This document shows, piece by piece, positions 1 to 8,996 of a DNA stretch of 64,000 bases. The notes beneath the pieces were generated by a model that was not told where the DNA came from, ran no database searches, and was given only the letters and a program-made list of their open reading frames with translations. The translations under genes were made by a program, and so were the position numbers. Source of the DNA: Oceaniglobus indicus (lineage in GTDB: Bacteria; Pseudomonadota; Alphaproteobacteria; Rhodobacterales; Rhodobacteraceae); contig NZ_NMZM01000001.1 of the NCBI RefSeq assembly GCF_002751875.1, positions 475,514 to 539,513 on the forward strand, read 5' to 3'. How positions within the stretch are numbered: position 1 is the stretch's first letter; each line of letters begins with the position of its first letter.

Positions 1-1054
1 ACAGCAGCGGCAGGCGCAGCCCGATCCCCGGCATCCCGTTGGCGATCTGGTTGAACCGCGCCTCGGGGCCGTTGGCCAGCTTGCCGGTCTCGTCATAGCG
101 GTATGGCGCGTGATCGGACGAGAACACGCTGAAGGTGCCGGCCTGAAGATGCCGCCACAGCGCATCCTGCGTGGCGGTGTCGCGCAGCGGCGGCGAGCAC
201 ATGAACTTGGCCCCCTCCATGCCCGGACGGTCCAGATCGTCGCGCGTCAGGAACAGGTATTGGGCACAGGTTTCGCCGAAGATCTTCGCGCCCTCCATGC
301 GGGCGTCGGACACCAGTTTCGCGCCCTCGGGGGTGGACACATGCACGATCAGCAGCGCGGCATCCGCCAGTTTCGCCAGCGATATTGCGCGGTTCACGGC
401 CTCGGATTCCGCCAGCGCGGGGTGGCTGACGGCATGGTATCGCGGTTGCACATGGCCCGCATCCACCAGCCGCTTCGTCATCCACGCGATCATGCCGCTG
501 TTTTCGGCGTGCACCATCGTCAGCGCCCCGTGTTCGCGCGCCACCGTCAGGATATCCAGGAACTGTCGGTCGTCGATCTTCATCAGATCATAGGTCATGA
601 ACACCTTGAACGATGTGACGCCGCGCTGGAACGCCAGTGGCAATTCCTCGGTCAGCACCTTTTCGGTCGGGTCGGCCACGATCAGATGATAGCCCCAGTC
701 GATCACGGATGCCCCCGTCGCCCGCGAATCGTAGAGATCCAGCGTTTCGGTCACGCCCATGCCGCGATGTTGGGCGGCAAACGGCACGAAGCACGAATTG
801 CCGCCGAAGGCCGCGCTAATGCTGCCGCTGCGGTAATCGTCGGACGTCATGCCGCCCGTGGCCGATTCCTGGGCGATGTGGCAATGCGCCTCGATCCCGC
901 CGGGCAGGACAAGGCGATCGGTGGCGTCGATGGTGTCGCGCCCCTCAAGCCCCAGACCCAACGCCGCGATCTTGCCGTCGGTGATGCCGATGTCGCCGCG
1001 ATAGGTGTCGGCGGCGGTGACGATGGTGCCACCCGTGATGACCAGATCGTGCAT
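1..1054 (-). CDS. Dihydropyrimidinase / D-hydantoinase, C-terminus beyond window
   Basis: Cyclic amidohydrolase that opens hydantoins or dihydropyrimidines to N-carbamoyl amino acids; cytoplasmic, binuclear metal enzyme. The frame is open from the ATG at 1054 to the window edge (351 codons), about three quarters of the usual 460-490 residues. Visible family motifs are the first metal site GGIEAHCHI (His57, His59), the lysine that is normally carbamylated in TSFKVFMTYD (Lys150), VHAEN, HVSTPEG, and SSDHAPY carrying the catalytic Asp. The start lies 4 bp downstream of the SDR stop, so it is the distal gene seen of a long minus-strand operon. The N-carbamoyl amidohydrolase at 3412-4359 would take its product, which supports hydantoinase activity. 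Whether the natural substrate is a hydantoin or a dihydropyrimidine cannot be read from sequence. Confidence 0.9.
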   Translation of the reverse strand, partial: MHDLVITGGTIVTAADTYRGDIGITDGKIAALGLGLEGRDTIDATDRLVLPGGIEAHCHIAQESATGGMTSDDYRSGSISAAFGGNSCFVPFAAQHRGMGVTETLDLYDSRATGASVIDWGYHLIVADPTEKVLTEELPLAFQRGVTSFKVFMTYDLMKIDDRQFLDILTVAREHGALTMVHAENSGMIAWMTKRLVDAGHVQPRYHAVSHPALAESEAVNRAISLAKLADAALLIVHVSTPEGAKLVSDARMEGAKIFGETCAQYLFLTRDDLDRPGMEGAKFMCSPPLRDTATQDALWRHLQAGTFSVFSSDHAPYRYDETGKLANGPEARFNQIANGMPGIGLRLPLL

Positions 1055-1058
1055 GGCG

Positions 1059-1847
1059 TTACACCGACTTGATCGCGCCACCGTCACAGCGGATCTTGCT
1101 GCCGGTGACATAGCTGGCCTGTTGCGAGGCAAGGAAGGCGCAGACGGCGCCGAATTCCTCGACCGTGCCATAGCGGCCCGTCGGGATCGTGGCCTTGGAC
1201 GCCTCGCGCGCCTCCTCCAGCGATTTGCCGGTCTTTTCGGCAACCGATCCGTCCAGTTCGTCCACCCGTTCGGTGTGGATGCGCCCCGGCAACAGCATGT
1301 TCACCGTCACACCGTCGGCCGCCACATCGTTGGACAGCGATTTCGACCACCCGACCAGCGCCGAGCGGATCGCGTTGGACAACCCGAGGTTCGGAATCGG
1401 CTGGATCACGCCCGACGATCCGATGGTGACGATGCGGCCCCACTTGCGTTCGCGCATACCGGGCAGGATGCGGGCCGTGATTTCGACCACGTTCATCACC
1501 ATGGTGTCGAACTGCGATTTCAGAACGGCCGGATCGGAATCGACCATCCGCCCCGGAGGCGGGCCGCCGGTGTTGTTGACCAGGATGTCGACCCCGCCCA
1601 GCACGTCCTCGGCCGCCTTGACCAGGGTGTCGACCGCCGCCGTGTCGGTCAGGTCGGCAACGATGTAATCCGCCTTGCCCGGCCCCTTTTCTGTGATCGC
1701 CTTCGCCATCTCGGCCAGCTTGTCGCCCGAACGACCCGTCAACAGCACATGCACGCCTTCCGCCGCCAGCGCCTGTGCGCAGCCCAGCCCCAGGCCGCGC
1801 GACGACGACATGACCAGCGCGCGCTTTCCGTTCAATCCCAGATCCAT
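1059..1847 (-). CDS. SDR-family oxidoreductase with atypical active site
   Basis: Classical-size SDR of 262 residues with a Rossmann N-terminus (SSSRGLGLG, residues 14-22), the NNTGG motif (91-95) and an SS pair at 144-145. The canonical Tyr-x3-Lys pair is absent: the corresponding segment reads NLGLSNAIRSA (153-163), with Ser/Asn and Arg/Ser in place of Tyr and Lys. Some FabG-like SDRs carry this type of substitution, and their reactions are poorly known. The start ATG overlaps the stop of the upstream DapA-family gene by one base, indicating translational coupling. A dehydrogenase/reductase role in the ureide pathway is inference from context; a cofactor-binding but non-redox role is possible. 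Confidence 0.85.
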   Translation of the reverse strand: MDLGLNGKRALVMSSSRGLGLGCAQALAAEGVHVLLTGRSGDKLAEMAKAITEKGPGKADYIVADLTDTAAVDTLVKAAEDVLGGVDILVNNTGGPPPGRMVDSDPAVLKSQFDTMVMNVVEITARILPGMRERKWGRIVTIGSSGVIQPIPNLGLSNAIRSALVGWSKSLSNDVAADGVTVNMLLPGRIHTERVDELDGSVAEKTGKSLEEAREASKATIPTGRYGTVEEFGAVCAFLASQQASYVTGSKIRCDGGAIKSV

Positions 1848-2782
1848 CAGTTCAACTCCTCAAGCCGTTTTTCCAGACGCGCCACCAGACGTGTCAGTTC
1901 ATCGTGATCCCTGGCCGTCATCGACGGCCCCGGCGCGCGCACCCGCGGCGATGCGATGACACCGCGGCGCGACAGAACCTCCTTGCGGATCGCGAGGCCA
2001 AGGCCGAGCTGTTGTTCATAGCGCACCAGCGGCAGATAGGCGTCGAACAGGTCTTCGGCGCCGTCCACGTCGCCCGCCTTGTGACGCTTCACAACCTGCA
2101 CCAGCATTTCGGGGTATGCAAATCCGGTCATCGCCCCGTCGGCGCCGCGCTGCATCTCCTGCGGCAGGAACAGCGCCGAATTGCCGGTCAGGATCGACAG
2201 GCGCGGCACGTCGCCGGTGCCGGTTTCGGCCCGCACCCGCGACAGTTTCGTCAGGCCCGGCCAATCCTCGTGCTTCAGCATGACGATCTGGGGGTGGTTC
2301 ACGGTCAGCCCGATGATGGTTTCCACCGACACCTGAACGCCCGTCGTCTGCGGATAATCCTGGAAACAGATCGGCACGTCATCGCCCAGCGTCTTGCAGA
2401 CCTGCGCCATGTAATTGTTCAGCTTGACCTCGGTCACCATGCCGGGTTGCGGGGCGACCATGACGCCGCCGGCCCCCGCATCCATCGCGGTGTCGGTCAG
2501 GCGTTTCATGTTGTCCAGACCGGCGGCCGAGACACCGACGATCACCGGCACGCGGCCAGCCACCCGGTCCAGAACGCGACGCGCGAAGGTTTCGGCCTCG
2601 TCACTGGCCAGCTTGGGCGCCTCGCCCATGATGCCGAGGATGGTCATCCCCGACACACCCTTTTCCAGATAGAAGTCGACCATCCGGTCGGTGCTGTCCA
2701 GATCCAGCGCGCCATCGTCCGTGAACGGCGTGGCCGAGATGATGAACACCCCCTCGGACTGCCTGTCGATCAGATTACTCAT
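1847..2782 (-). CDS. Dihydrodipicolinate synthase (DapA/NAL) family lyase
   Basis: 311-residue (beta/alpha)8 class I aldolase-type lyase. The Schiff-base lysine is seen in VMLKHED (Lys170) and the partner tyrosine in QDYPQ (Tyr143); the pyruvate-binding GE-x-xLA loop appears as GEAPKLA (53-59) rather than the canonical GTTGE. It is unlikely to be the housekeeping DapA because it sits inside a catabolic operon between an SDR and a flavin-reductase-like gene. Such paralogues usually cleave or condense small keto acids. Substrate unknown. Confidence 0.88.
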   Translation of the reverse strand: MSNLIDRQSEGVFIISATPFTDDGALDLDSTDRMVDFYLEKGVSGMTILGIMGEAPKLASDEAETFARRVLDRVAGRVPVIVGVSAAGLDNMKRLTDTAMDAGAGGVMVAPQPGMVTEVKLNNYMAQVCKTLGDDVPICFQDYPQTTGVQVSVETIIGLTVNHPQIVMLKHEDWPGLTKLSRVRAETGTGDVPRLSILTGNSALFLPQEMQRGADGAMTGFAYPEMLVQVVKRHKAGDVDGAEDLFDAYLPLVRYEQQLGLGLAIRKEVLSRRGVIASPRVRAPGPSMTARDHDELTRLVARLEKRLEELN

Positions 2783-2794
2783 GCTCTCACTCCC

Positions 2795-3415
2795 TCAGGT
2801 CTTTGGAACCGGGGGGATCGAACGCGGTTCGATCTCCTCCAGCCTTGCGTATCTGTCGGCGAACAGACGGGCGACGGGATAGTCCCCGTTCCAGTCCACG
2901 CGCCATGTTTCGGTGTCGATCAGCCCGTCGCGCGCCGCCATGCCGACCACCCGGCCGATCATCAACTCGCGCTCGGCCGAAAAGGTGATCGCGGTGTGAC
3001 GCACGCATTCCAGCGATACGGGCGCGGCGGCCAGCCGGGGTGGCGCGACATGCGCCGACGGTTCGATTGCCAGACCCAGCGCGGCCGCTTCTGAGATATC
3101 CGCCGGATAGGGCGCGGCGGTGTCCACCATGCCTGCCACCAGATCCGGCGTGGCGATGTTGACGACGAATTCGCCGGTGCGCCGGATGTTCGCGGTGGTG
3201 TCCTTGGCCGACCCGTCCGGCTTGTTCTGCAACCCCAGCACGACGATGGCCGGATCCTGCCCGAAGACGTTGAAGAACGAATAGGGCGCGGCGTTCACCT
3301 GCCCCGCCGCGCCCAGCGTCGTCACCCACGCCACCGGGCGCGGAATCACCACCGCGCTCAGCAGCTTGTAACGGATCGCCGGATCCATCGCGTCGAAGTC
3401 GAGCGACAGGGTCAT
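2795..3415 (-). CDS. Flavin reductase-like, FMN-binding split-barrel protein
   Basis: 206 residues with the flavin_reduct/DIM6-NTAB split-barrel pattern: PRPVAWVTTLGAAGQVNAAPYSFF near the N-terminus, then NIRRTGEFVVNI. Proteins of this family bind FMN and either reduce flavin for a partner monooxygenase or act on their own. The ATG at 3415 overlaps the amidohydrolase stop (ATGA), which decides the start; a longer upstream frame would run into that gene and lacks family sequence. No monooxygenase partner is visible here, so its electron acceptor is unknown. Confidence 0.85.
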   Translation of the reverse strand: MTLSLDFDAMDPAIRYKLLSAVVIPRPVAWVTTLGAAGQVNAAPYSFFNVFGQDPAIVVLGLQNKPDGSAKDTTANIRRTGEFVVNIATPDLVAGMVDTAAPYPADISEAAALGLAIEPSAHVAPPRLAAAPVSLECVRHTAITFSAERELMIGRVVGMAARDGLIDTETWRVDWNGDYPVARLFADRYARLEEIEPRSIPPVPKT

Positions 3416-4359
3416 TCGGCAGACCGGGTTTCCTGATCCGGCGTGATCACGCCCGTCTGGCCGGTGATCCGGGTGTAGTGCTCGATCCGGCGGTGGCGTT
3501 TGAAATCGAAGATCGTCGCCTTGCCGAAATTGCACATGTCCATGTCGCAGGCATGCACGATCAGCTCGTCCTCTTCGGTTTTCGCGCGCGCCACCACCAT
3601 GCCGTTGGGATCGACGATGATCGACCCGCCCATAAGGGGATGGCCGTCCTCGACCCCGGCCTTGGCCACGCCGACAACCCAGGTGGCGTTCTGATAGGCG
3701 CCCGCCGACATCGACAGGTCCGAATGATACAGCCGCTTTTCCAGCCCTTCGTCGCCGTGCTGGCTGTTCACCGTGGGGGTGTTATAGCCCAGCGTGATCA
3801 GTTCGACCCCCTGCAAGCCCATCTCACGATACACCTCGGGCCAGCGGCGGTCGTTGCAAATGCACATGCCCATCCACGCATCCAGGTTGCGCCACACCGG
3901 GAACCCGGTGTCGCCCGGCTCGAAATACTTCTTTTCCAGGTGCTGGAACAGCCGGTCCTCGTCGTATTCCGAATGTCCGGGCAGATGGGTCTTGCGATAC
4001 TTGCCGACGATGTTGCCTTCCTTGTCGGTCAGGATCGAGGTGTTGAAATACCGCCCTTCCGGGGTCTTTTCCGCGTAACCGAAGGTGATGGCGATGCCGT
4101 GCTTTCGGGCCGCGTCGAACAGCGGTTGTGTGTCCGGCCCCGGCATTTCCGTCTCGAACCACTGGTCGATCTCGGCCGGATCGTCCATCCACCAGCGCGG
4201 AAAGAACGTGGTCAGCGTCAGCTCGGGATAGACCACCAGATCGCATCCCGCCTCGGCCGCCTGATCCAGCAGCGCAATCATCCGCGCCACCACGTCGGCC
4301 CGGCTGTCAGCCTTTTGAATGGCACCCATCTGGGCGCCTCCGATCACGATTTCCCGCAT
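3412..4359 (-). CDS. N-carbamoyl-D-amino-acid amidohydrolase (nitrilase superfamily)
   Basis: Hydrolyses N-carbamoyl amino acids to the free amino acid, CO2 and ammonia. The 315-residue length and the overall pattern closely resemble Agrobacterium D-carbamoylase: YPELTLTTFFPRW with catalytic Glu46, GKYRKTHLPG with Lys123, CICNDRRWPE with nucleophile Cys168, and HLEKKYFEPGD between them. The start at 4359 is preceded by a good Shine-Dalgarno (GAGAAGGAAAA) and leaves 13 bp after the upstream permease gene; the longer frame to 4404 would overlap that permease. Together with the hydantoinase at the window edge it forms the two-step hydantoin-to-amino-acid route. D-stereoselectivity is inferred from similarity only. 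Confidence 0.92.
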   Translation of the reverse strand: MREIVIGGAQMGAIQKADSRADVVARMIALLDQAAEAGCDLVVYPELTLTTFFPRWWMDDPAEIDQWFETEMPGPDTQPLFDAARKHGIAITFGYAEKTPEGRYFNTSILTDKEGNIVGKYRKTHLPGHSEYDEDRLFQHLEKKYFEPGDTGFPVWRNLDAWMGMCICNDRRWPEVYREMGLQGVELITLGYNTPTVNSQHGDEGLEKRLYHSDLSMSAGAYQNATWVVGVAKAGVEDGHPLMGGSIIVDPNGMVVARAKTEEDELIVHACDMDMCNFGKATIFDFKRHRRIEHYTRITGQTGVITPDQETRSAE

Positions 4360-4372
4360 GGCTTTTTCCTTC

Positions 4373-5038
4373 TCAGCTTGCGATCCGCCGCTCGAACCGG
4401 GCAATCACGCGCACCAGCGGCCAGAGCAGCAACAAATAGATGCCGGCCGCAAGGATCAGCGGCGAGGCGTTATAGGTCAGCGAGCGCACGAGGCCCGCGG
4501 CGTGCAGCATTTCGCCCAGGCTGACCACCGAGGCGAGCGAGGTCAGCTTGACCACCTCGACCACGTTGCTCAGCAGATCAGGCAGCACGTTGCGCGTCGC
4601 CTGGGGCAGCGTGACATAGGTCAGCGTCTGCGCCTGCGACAGTCCGGTGGAACGCGCCGCCTCGGTCTGGCCCCTGGGGACCGACAACAGGCCGGCGCGG
4701 AAAATCTCGGCGAAATAGGCCGAATTGTTCAGGAAGAACCCGATGGTCACGGCCACGAACGGCGACAGCGACAGACCGGCGAACGGCAGGCCGGCATAGA
4801 TGAAGATCAGCAGCACCAGCGGCGGGATCGCCCGGAACAGATCGACGAACCCGATCGACAGCCAGCGCACCGCGCGATTTGGCGACAGCGACCCGATGGC
4901 GGCGAACAGGCCGCCGATGGCGCCCATCGGGATGACCACGGCACAGATCAGAAGCGTGATGCCCAGCCCCTTGATCACCAGCGGCAGGGCCTTGATCATG
5001 ATCTCGACGTTGAAAAACTGCTGGATGATCTGTTCCAT
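4373..5038 (-). CDS. Amino-acid ABC transporter permease (HisM/GlnP type)
   Basis: Inner-membrane permease of a polar amino-acid uptake system, 221 residues with about five hydrophobic helices. The cytoplasmic coupling (EAA) loop reads EAARSTGLSQAQTLTYVTLPQA-like around residues 130-150 and contacts the ATPase. It overlaps the preceding permease gene by a single base (TGATG), so the two half-permeases are translated together and probably heterodimerise. Confidence 0.9.
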   Translation of the reverse strand: MEQIIQQFFNVEIMIKALPLVIKGLGITLLICAVVIPMGAIGGLFAAIGSLSPNRAVRWLSIGFVDLFRAIPPLVLLIFIYAGLPFAGLSLSPFVAVTIGFFLNNSAYFAEIFRAGLLSVPRGQTEAARSTGLSQAQTLTYVTLPQATRNVLPDLLSNVVEVVKLTSLASVVSLGEMLHAAGLVRSLTYNASPLILAAGIYLLLLWPLVRVIARFERRIAS

Positions 5039-5712
5039 CAGGCCCCCGGCGACGCAAAGCGCGATTCAAGCCAGCGCGAGGCGATGACGAACGGCAGGAA
5101 CAGCACGACATAGGCAATGGCGGCCAGGGTCAGAGGCGAGGCATTGGCCGAAAACGATTGCGCCGTCGTTGCCTGCCCCAGGATGTCGGGCACGCCGATC
5201 ACCATGCCAAGTGCCGTCATCTTGGTAATCGCGATGGCGCGGTTGGTCAGCGGCGGGATCACCATGCGCATGGCCTGTGGCAGCACGACGTGAAACAGCG
5301 TCTGGGTAAAGGTCAGGCCGGTGGAACGTGCCGCCTCCCACTGGCCCTTGGGGGTGGCGGTGATGCCGGCCCAGACGATTTCTTCGGCGAAGGCGGCAAG
5401 GACCAGCGTCAGCACGATGAACAGCACCACCGACGCCGACAGCAGGATCCCGACGTTCGGCAACCCGAAGAACATCAGCAGGATCACCACCAGTGGTGGA
5501 AGCGCGCGCAGCACGTCGGCAAAGATCACGATCACAAACGAGATCAACCTGACCCGGTAGGCGCGGATGCACGCCAGCCCCGCGCCCAGGCCGATGCCGC
5601 ACAGCACGATCAGCACCGACAGGATCACGGTGACCATCGTGCCCTGCAGGATCGCGGGCGTATATTTTGCCAGAACCACCGGGTTCAGGAAGGTGTCGAG
5701 AAACTGCTCCAT
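5038..5712 (-). CDS. Amino-acid ABC transporter permease (HisQ/GlnP type)
   Basis: Second membrane subunit of the same importer, 224 residues, with the EAA loop EAARSTGLTFTQTLFHVVLP in the middle. The start MEQFLDTF at 5712 leaves a 4-bp gap after the ATPase gene and aligns with the N-terminus of its sister permease (MEQIIQQF); the longer open frame to 5808 would lie inside the ATPase gene. Confidence 0.9.
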   Translation of the reverse strand: MEQFLDTFLNPVVLAKYTPAILQGTMVTVILSVLIVLCGIGLGAGLACIRAYRVRLISFVIVIFADVLRALPPLVVILLMFFGLPNVGILLSASVVLFIVLTLVLAAFAEEIVWAGITATPKGQWEAARSTGLTFTQTLFHVVLPQAMRMVIPPLTNRAIAITKMTALGMVIGVPDILGQATTAQSFSANASPLTLAAIAYVVLFLPFVIASRWLESRFASPGA

Positions 5713-5716
5713 CCCG

Positions 5717-6469
5717 CTATCCGTGGAATCGCGACAGGAAGGCGCGGGTGCGATCGTGGGTGGGCGCACCGAAGATCTGTTCGGGCGGGCCCTGTTCGAC
5801 GATGGCACCGTCGGCCATGAAGATCACGCGGTCGGCCGCGTCACGGGCGAATTTCATCTCGTGACTGACCACCAGCATGGTCATGCCGTGGTCCTTGACC
5901 GTGCGCATCACGTCCAGAACATCACCGACCAGTTCGGGGTCCAGGGCCGACGTGGGTTCGTCGAACAGCATCACGGTGGGCTTCAGCGCCAGCGCGCGGG
6001 CGATCGCCACGCGCTGTTGCTGACCGCCCGACAGTTGGGCGGGGTGGTGGCCGGCGCGGTCGGACAACCCCACCTCGGCCAACGCGGCGATGGCAAGATC
6101 CTCGGCCTCGGCCTTGGATTTCTTCTGGACCCGGCGCAGCGCCAGCGTGACGTTGCCCATGGCCGACAAGTGCGGATAAAGGTTGAAGGACTGGAATACC
6201 ATCCCGACCCTCTGGCGCATCTTGTTCAGATCGACGCCCGGCCCGGTCAGCGGATCACCCTCGATCAGGATGTCGCCCGAATCGGGTTCCTCCAGCCGGT
6301 TGCAACAGCGCAGCATCGTGGATTTTCCCGACCCCGACGGGCCGAGGACGAACACCATTTCGCTGCGCTGCACGCTCAGATCGATGCCCTCCAGCACCTT
6401 GAGGGCGCCGAAGGACTTGTGCAGCGCCCGAACCTCAAGCGTCGCGGTGCCGGGTGCGGGCGTGGTCAT
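5717..6469 (-). CDS. Amino-acid ABC transporter ATP-binding protein (GlnQ type)
   Basis: 250-residue ATPase that powers the importer. Visible are Walker [11 protein letters not shown]-loop [18 protein letters not shown], signature [16 protein letters not shown], Walker [14 protein letters not shown] and the switch histidine in VVSHEM. The chosen start MTTPAPG (6469) follows the binding-protein stop by one base; an in-frame ATG at 6514 would overlap that gene by 44 bp and adds no family sequence. Confidence 0.92.
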   Translation of the reverse strand: MTTPAPGTATLEVRALHKSFGALKVLEGIDLSVQRSEMVFVLGPSGSGKSTMLRCCNRLEEPDSGDILIEGDPLTGPGVDLNKMRQRVGMVFQSFNLYPHLSAMGNVTLALRRVQKKSKAEAEDLAIAALAEVGLSDRAGHHPAQLSGGQQQRVAIARALALKPTVMLFDEPTSALDPELVGDVLDVMRTVKDHGMTMLVVSHEMKFARDAADRVIFMADGAIVEQGPPEQIFGAPTHDRTRAFLSRFHG

Positions 6470-6470
6470 G

Positions 6471-7307
6471 TCAGGAACAACCGGGGGTGTGATCATCTTC
6501 GACGTAGCCTTCAAAGCCCGGCTCGCCGTATCCCGGACGCGGCGTGATCGCGGCCGATCCTTCGGCGGGGGTCACGTCGAACCACTTTTCCGAAAGCTCG
6601 GTCATCGTGCCGTCGATCTTGAGGCATTCGATCACGTTTTCGACCTTGGCGCGCAACTCCTCGTCGCCCTTGCGGAACGGCATCGCCCAGACAAGGCCGG
6701 TGGAAAACAGATACGACAGTTCGATCTGCGGGTTCTGCTTGGCCACCCAGGCCGACACCGTGTTGCCCGCGACGTTGGCGAATGCGCGCCCCGACACGAC
6801 GGCCTGAACCGCGTCCGAGTTGGTGCCATAGGATTCGACGGTCCAGCCGATCTCATCGGCCTTCTCGCGCGCCCAGACGTCATAGGCCGACCCCTTGTTG
6901 ACCGAGATCACCTTGCCGCTGAAGCCTTCCAGGCTGTCGATCTCTTCGGTTCCGGTCTTCACGACGAACTGGAAGTCGGTGTTCAGGTAACCTTCGGAAA
7001 ACAGGATGTTGGCGGCGCGTTCTTCGGTCAGGGTGGTGGGGGCCACGACGAAATCATAGGTGCCCGCGGCAAGACCGGGCAGGATGCCGGAATACTGCGT
7101 CGCGATGATCTCGATCTCGGCGCCCAGACGTTCGGCGATGATGTTGGTCAGATCGACGTTGAAGCCCTCGACGCCGCCCGACAGCGACGGCATGGCGTGG
7201 GGCGCGAAGGTGCCGTCCAGCGCGACGGTGTATTTGTCCTGTGCCATCGCCGCGCCGGACAGGCACAGGGTGGCGGCAATGGTTCCTAGCATGACCTTGC
7301 GGTTCAT
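6471..7307 (-). CDS. ABC transporter periplasmic amino-acid-binding protein
   Basis: 278-residue family 3 solute-binding protein. A Sec signal peptide ([18 protein letters not shown], cleavage probably after AMA near residue 22) precedes [20 protein letters not shown] and [15 protein letters not shown], the typical start of lobe 1, with PTTLTEERA and [11 protein letters not shown] further on. It is first in the importer operon, as usual, giving it highest expression. Shine-Dalgarno CGGGAG lies just upstream. The ligand is probably an amino acid, carbamoyl amino acid or ureide, judged only from the downstream enzymes. Confidence 0.9.
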   Translation of the reverse strand: MNRKVMLGTIAATLCLSGAAMAQDKYTVALDGTFAPHAMPSLSGGVEGFNVDLTNIIAERLGAEIEIIATQYSGILPGLAAGTYDFVVAPTTLTEERAANILFSEGYLNTDFQFVVKTGTEEIDSLEGFSGKVISVNKGSAYDVWAREKADEIGWTVESYGTNSDAVQAVVSGRAFANVAGNTVSAWVAKQNPQIELSYLFSTGLVWAMPFRKGDEELRAKVENVIECLKIDGTMTELSEKWFDVTPAEGSAAITPRPGYGEPGFEGYVEDDHTPGCS

Positions 7308-7445
7308 TGGTGTTCTCCCGTTGATTTTTTTCTTGTCGGTTCGTCTTGTCCGACCAGCCTAACGTGAAAAACCGCGATTCCCGCAGTGCAAAAACCGCGC
7401 CGATCTATGAGTTTTCCGATATGATCATTGACGTGGCCATGACCG
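7308..7445. promoter_or_regulatory. Leader of the amino-acid ABC importer with paired direct repeats
   Basis: The 138-bp gap between the ThDP enzyme and the binding-protein gene is the only sizeable break in this part of the cluster, so it likely holds a promoter. On the plus strand GTGAAAAACCGCG (7364-7376) and GTGCAAAAACCGCG (7386-7399) form two near-identical direct repeats about two helical turns apart, a usual spacing for a regulator dimer pair. No clear -10/-35 pair was identified. Confidence 0.45.
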
Positions 7446-8996
7446 TCACATCATCGCCTCGATCAGGTAGGGGCCGGGTTCCTCCATGGCGGCGGCGATG
7501 GCGCGCTGCAGCTCGGCCACATCCTCGACACGCCGTCCCGGCACGCCCATGCCCTTGGCCAGGGCCACGAAATCCAGGTTCGGACGGTCCAGATCCAGCA
7601 TGTCCAGCGCCGAACGTCCGGGGTTCGCGCCCACCGCGAACAATTCGGTCTTGAGGATTTCATAGGTCCGGTTGGCGAAGATCAGCGTGGTGACGTTCAG
7701 CCCCTCGCGCGCCTGGCTCCACAACCCTTGCAGGGTATACATCGCCGATCCGTCAGCCTGAAGCGTCAGCACCGGGCGGTCGGGACAGGCGACAGCGGCG
7801 CCCACCGACATGGGGATGCCGTCACCGATGGCGCCGCCGGTCAGCGAGATCCACGAATGCGGTGCGGCCCCTTCGGTCATCCGCCACACGTCCTTGCCGC
7901 CGGTGATGCTTTCGTCGACGACGATGGCGTTTTCCGGCAGGGCGTTGGCGATGGCGGCGGCGATGGTGGCCGCGGTGATCGCACCGATCTGTGGCGCGGG
8001 GGGCAACGGATCGCTGGCGATCAGGGGTTTCGCCGCCAGACGTTCGGCCAGCGCGGCGACCGCAGCAGGGCCATCGCCATCGCGTCCGGTCAGGGTGACG
8101 ATCTCGCAGCCCTCGGGCAACAGCAGGCTGGGCCGATCGGGATAGGCGAAGAAGGCGACCGGTGGCACGGTTTCGATCAGGATCGCCCGTTTATAGGGTT
8201 TCAACGTCTCCAGCGCCATGTTGATCGGATAGGGCACCTTCGAGATGGCGGCCCGCCCTGCCCCCCGTTCGAACCGGCGGTTCGATGTCGGCGCAAGAAC
8301 CTTGGCGCCGGTCTGGGCCGCGATGCCCTGCAACTGCGCCACGGCCTCGGGCGTCTCCAGCACCCGGCCGCTGACCAGCAGCACGGTTTCGGGGCCCAGC
8401 ATCCCGGCCGCCTTGTCCAGCGCGCCGTCATCCAGCGCGGCGTACTCCGGCGCGGCGGGGGGTGGCGCCACGACGCCGCCCGCGTCCCAGCCAATGTCGG
8501 CGGGCGCGATCAGGGTTGCCACCTTGTTCGGCCGCGACATGGCGGCGCCCAGGGCCTCCATCGCGTCGGCGGCGAAGGTTTCGGGCGATGTCGCCGTCTT
8601 GACCCAATCGGAAAACGGCGCCGCCGCCCCCTCGACGTCGGCCGACAACGGCGCGTCATAGCCGCGATGACGCACGGCGTGATCGCCCACCAGGTTGACC
8701 ATCGGCGCCTTCGCCTTGCGCGCGTTGTGCATGTTCGCCCCGGCGTTCGCGAGGCCGGGCGCAAGATGCAGCAACGTCACCGCCGGCCGGTTGGCCATGC
8801 GGGCGTATCCATCGGCCGCCCCCGTGGCGACCCCTTCGAACAGGGCCAGCACACAGCGCATCAGACCGGTGCGGTCCAGCGCATCGACGAACTGCATCTC
8901 GGAGGTGCCGGGATTGGCGAAACACACATCGACACCCGCCCCGTGCAGCGAGCGCACGACGCTTTCGGCACCGTTCATGGTCTTTTGATCTTTCAT
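7446..8996 (-). CDS. Thiamine-diphosphate enzyme of the acetolactate synthase / benzoylformate decarboxylase superfamily
   Basis: 516 residues in the usual three-domain ThDP layout. The N-terminal PYR domain has ANPGTSEMQFVDAL and the catalytic glutamate in LFEGVATGAADGYARM (Glu54). The C-terminal PP domain has ADGSAMYTLQGLWSQAREG, the ThDP-binding motif with Ala in place of the first Gly of GDG, followed by TLIFANRTYEIL. Such proteins are often labelled acetolactate synthase large subunit, but no small subunit is present and the context is catabolic, so a 2-keto-acid decarboxylase or carboligase is more likely. Shine-Dalgarno AAGGA lies 6 bp before the ATG; the start overlaps the upstream ATPase gene by 4 bp. 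Confidence 0.85.
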   Translation of the reverse strand: MKDQKTMNGAESVVRSLHGAGVDVCFANPGTSEMQFVDALDRTGLMRCVLALFEGVATGAADGYARMANRPAVTLLHLAPGLANAGANMHNARKAKAPMVNLVGDHAVRHRGYDAPLSADVEGAAAPFSDWVKTATSPETFAADAMEALGAAMSRPNKVATLIAPADIGWDAGGVVAPPPAAPEYAALDDGALDKAAGMLGPETVLLVSGRVLETPEAVAQLQGIAAQTGAKVLAPTSNRRFERGAGRAAISKVPYPINMALETLKPYKRAILIETVPPVAFFAYPDRPSLLLPEGCEIVTLTGRDGDGPAAVAALAERLAAKPLIASDPLPPAPQIGAITAATIAAAIANALPENAIVVDESITGGKDVWRMTEGAAPHSWISLTGGAIGDGIPMSVGAAVACPDRPVLTLQADGSAMYTLQGLWSQAREGLNVTTLIFANRTYEILKTELFAVGANPGRSALDMLDLDRPNLDFVALAKGMGVPGRRVEDVAELQRAIAAAMEEPGPYLIEAMM

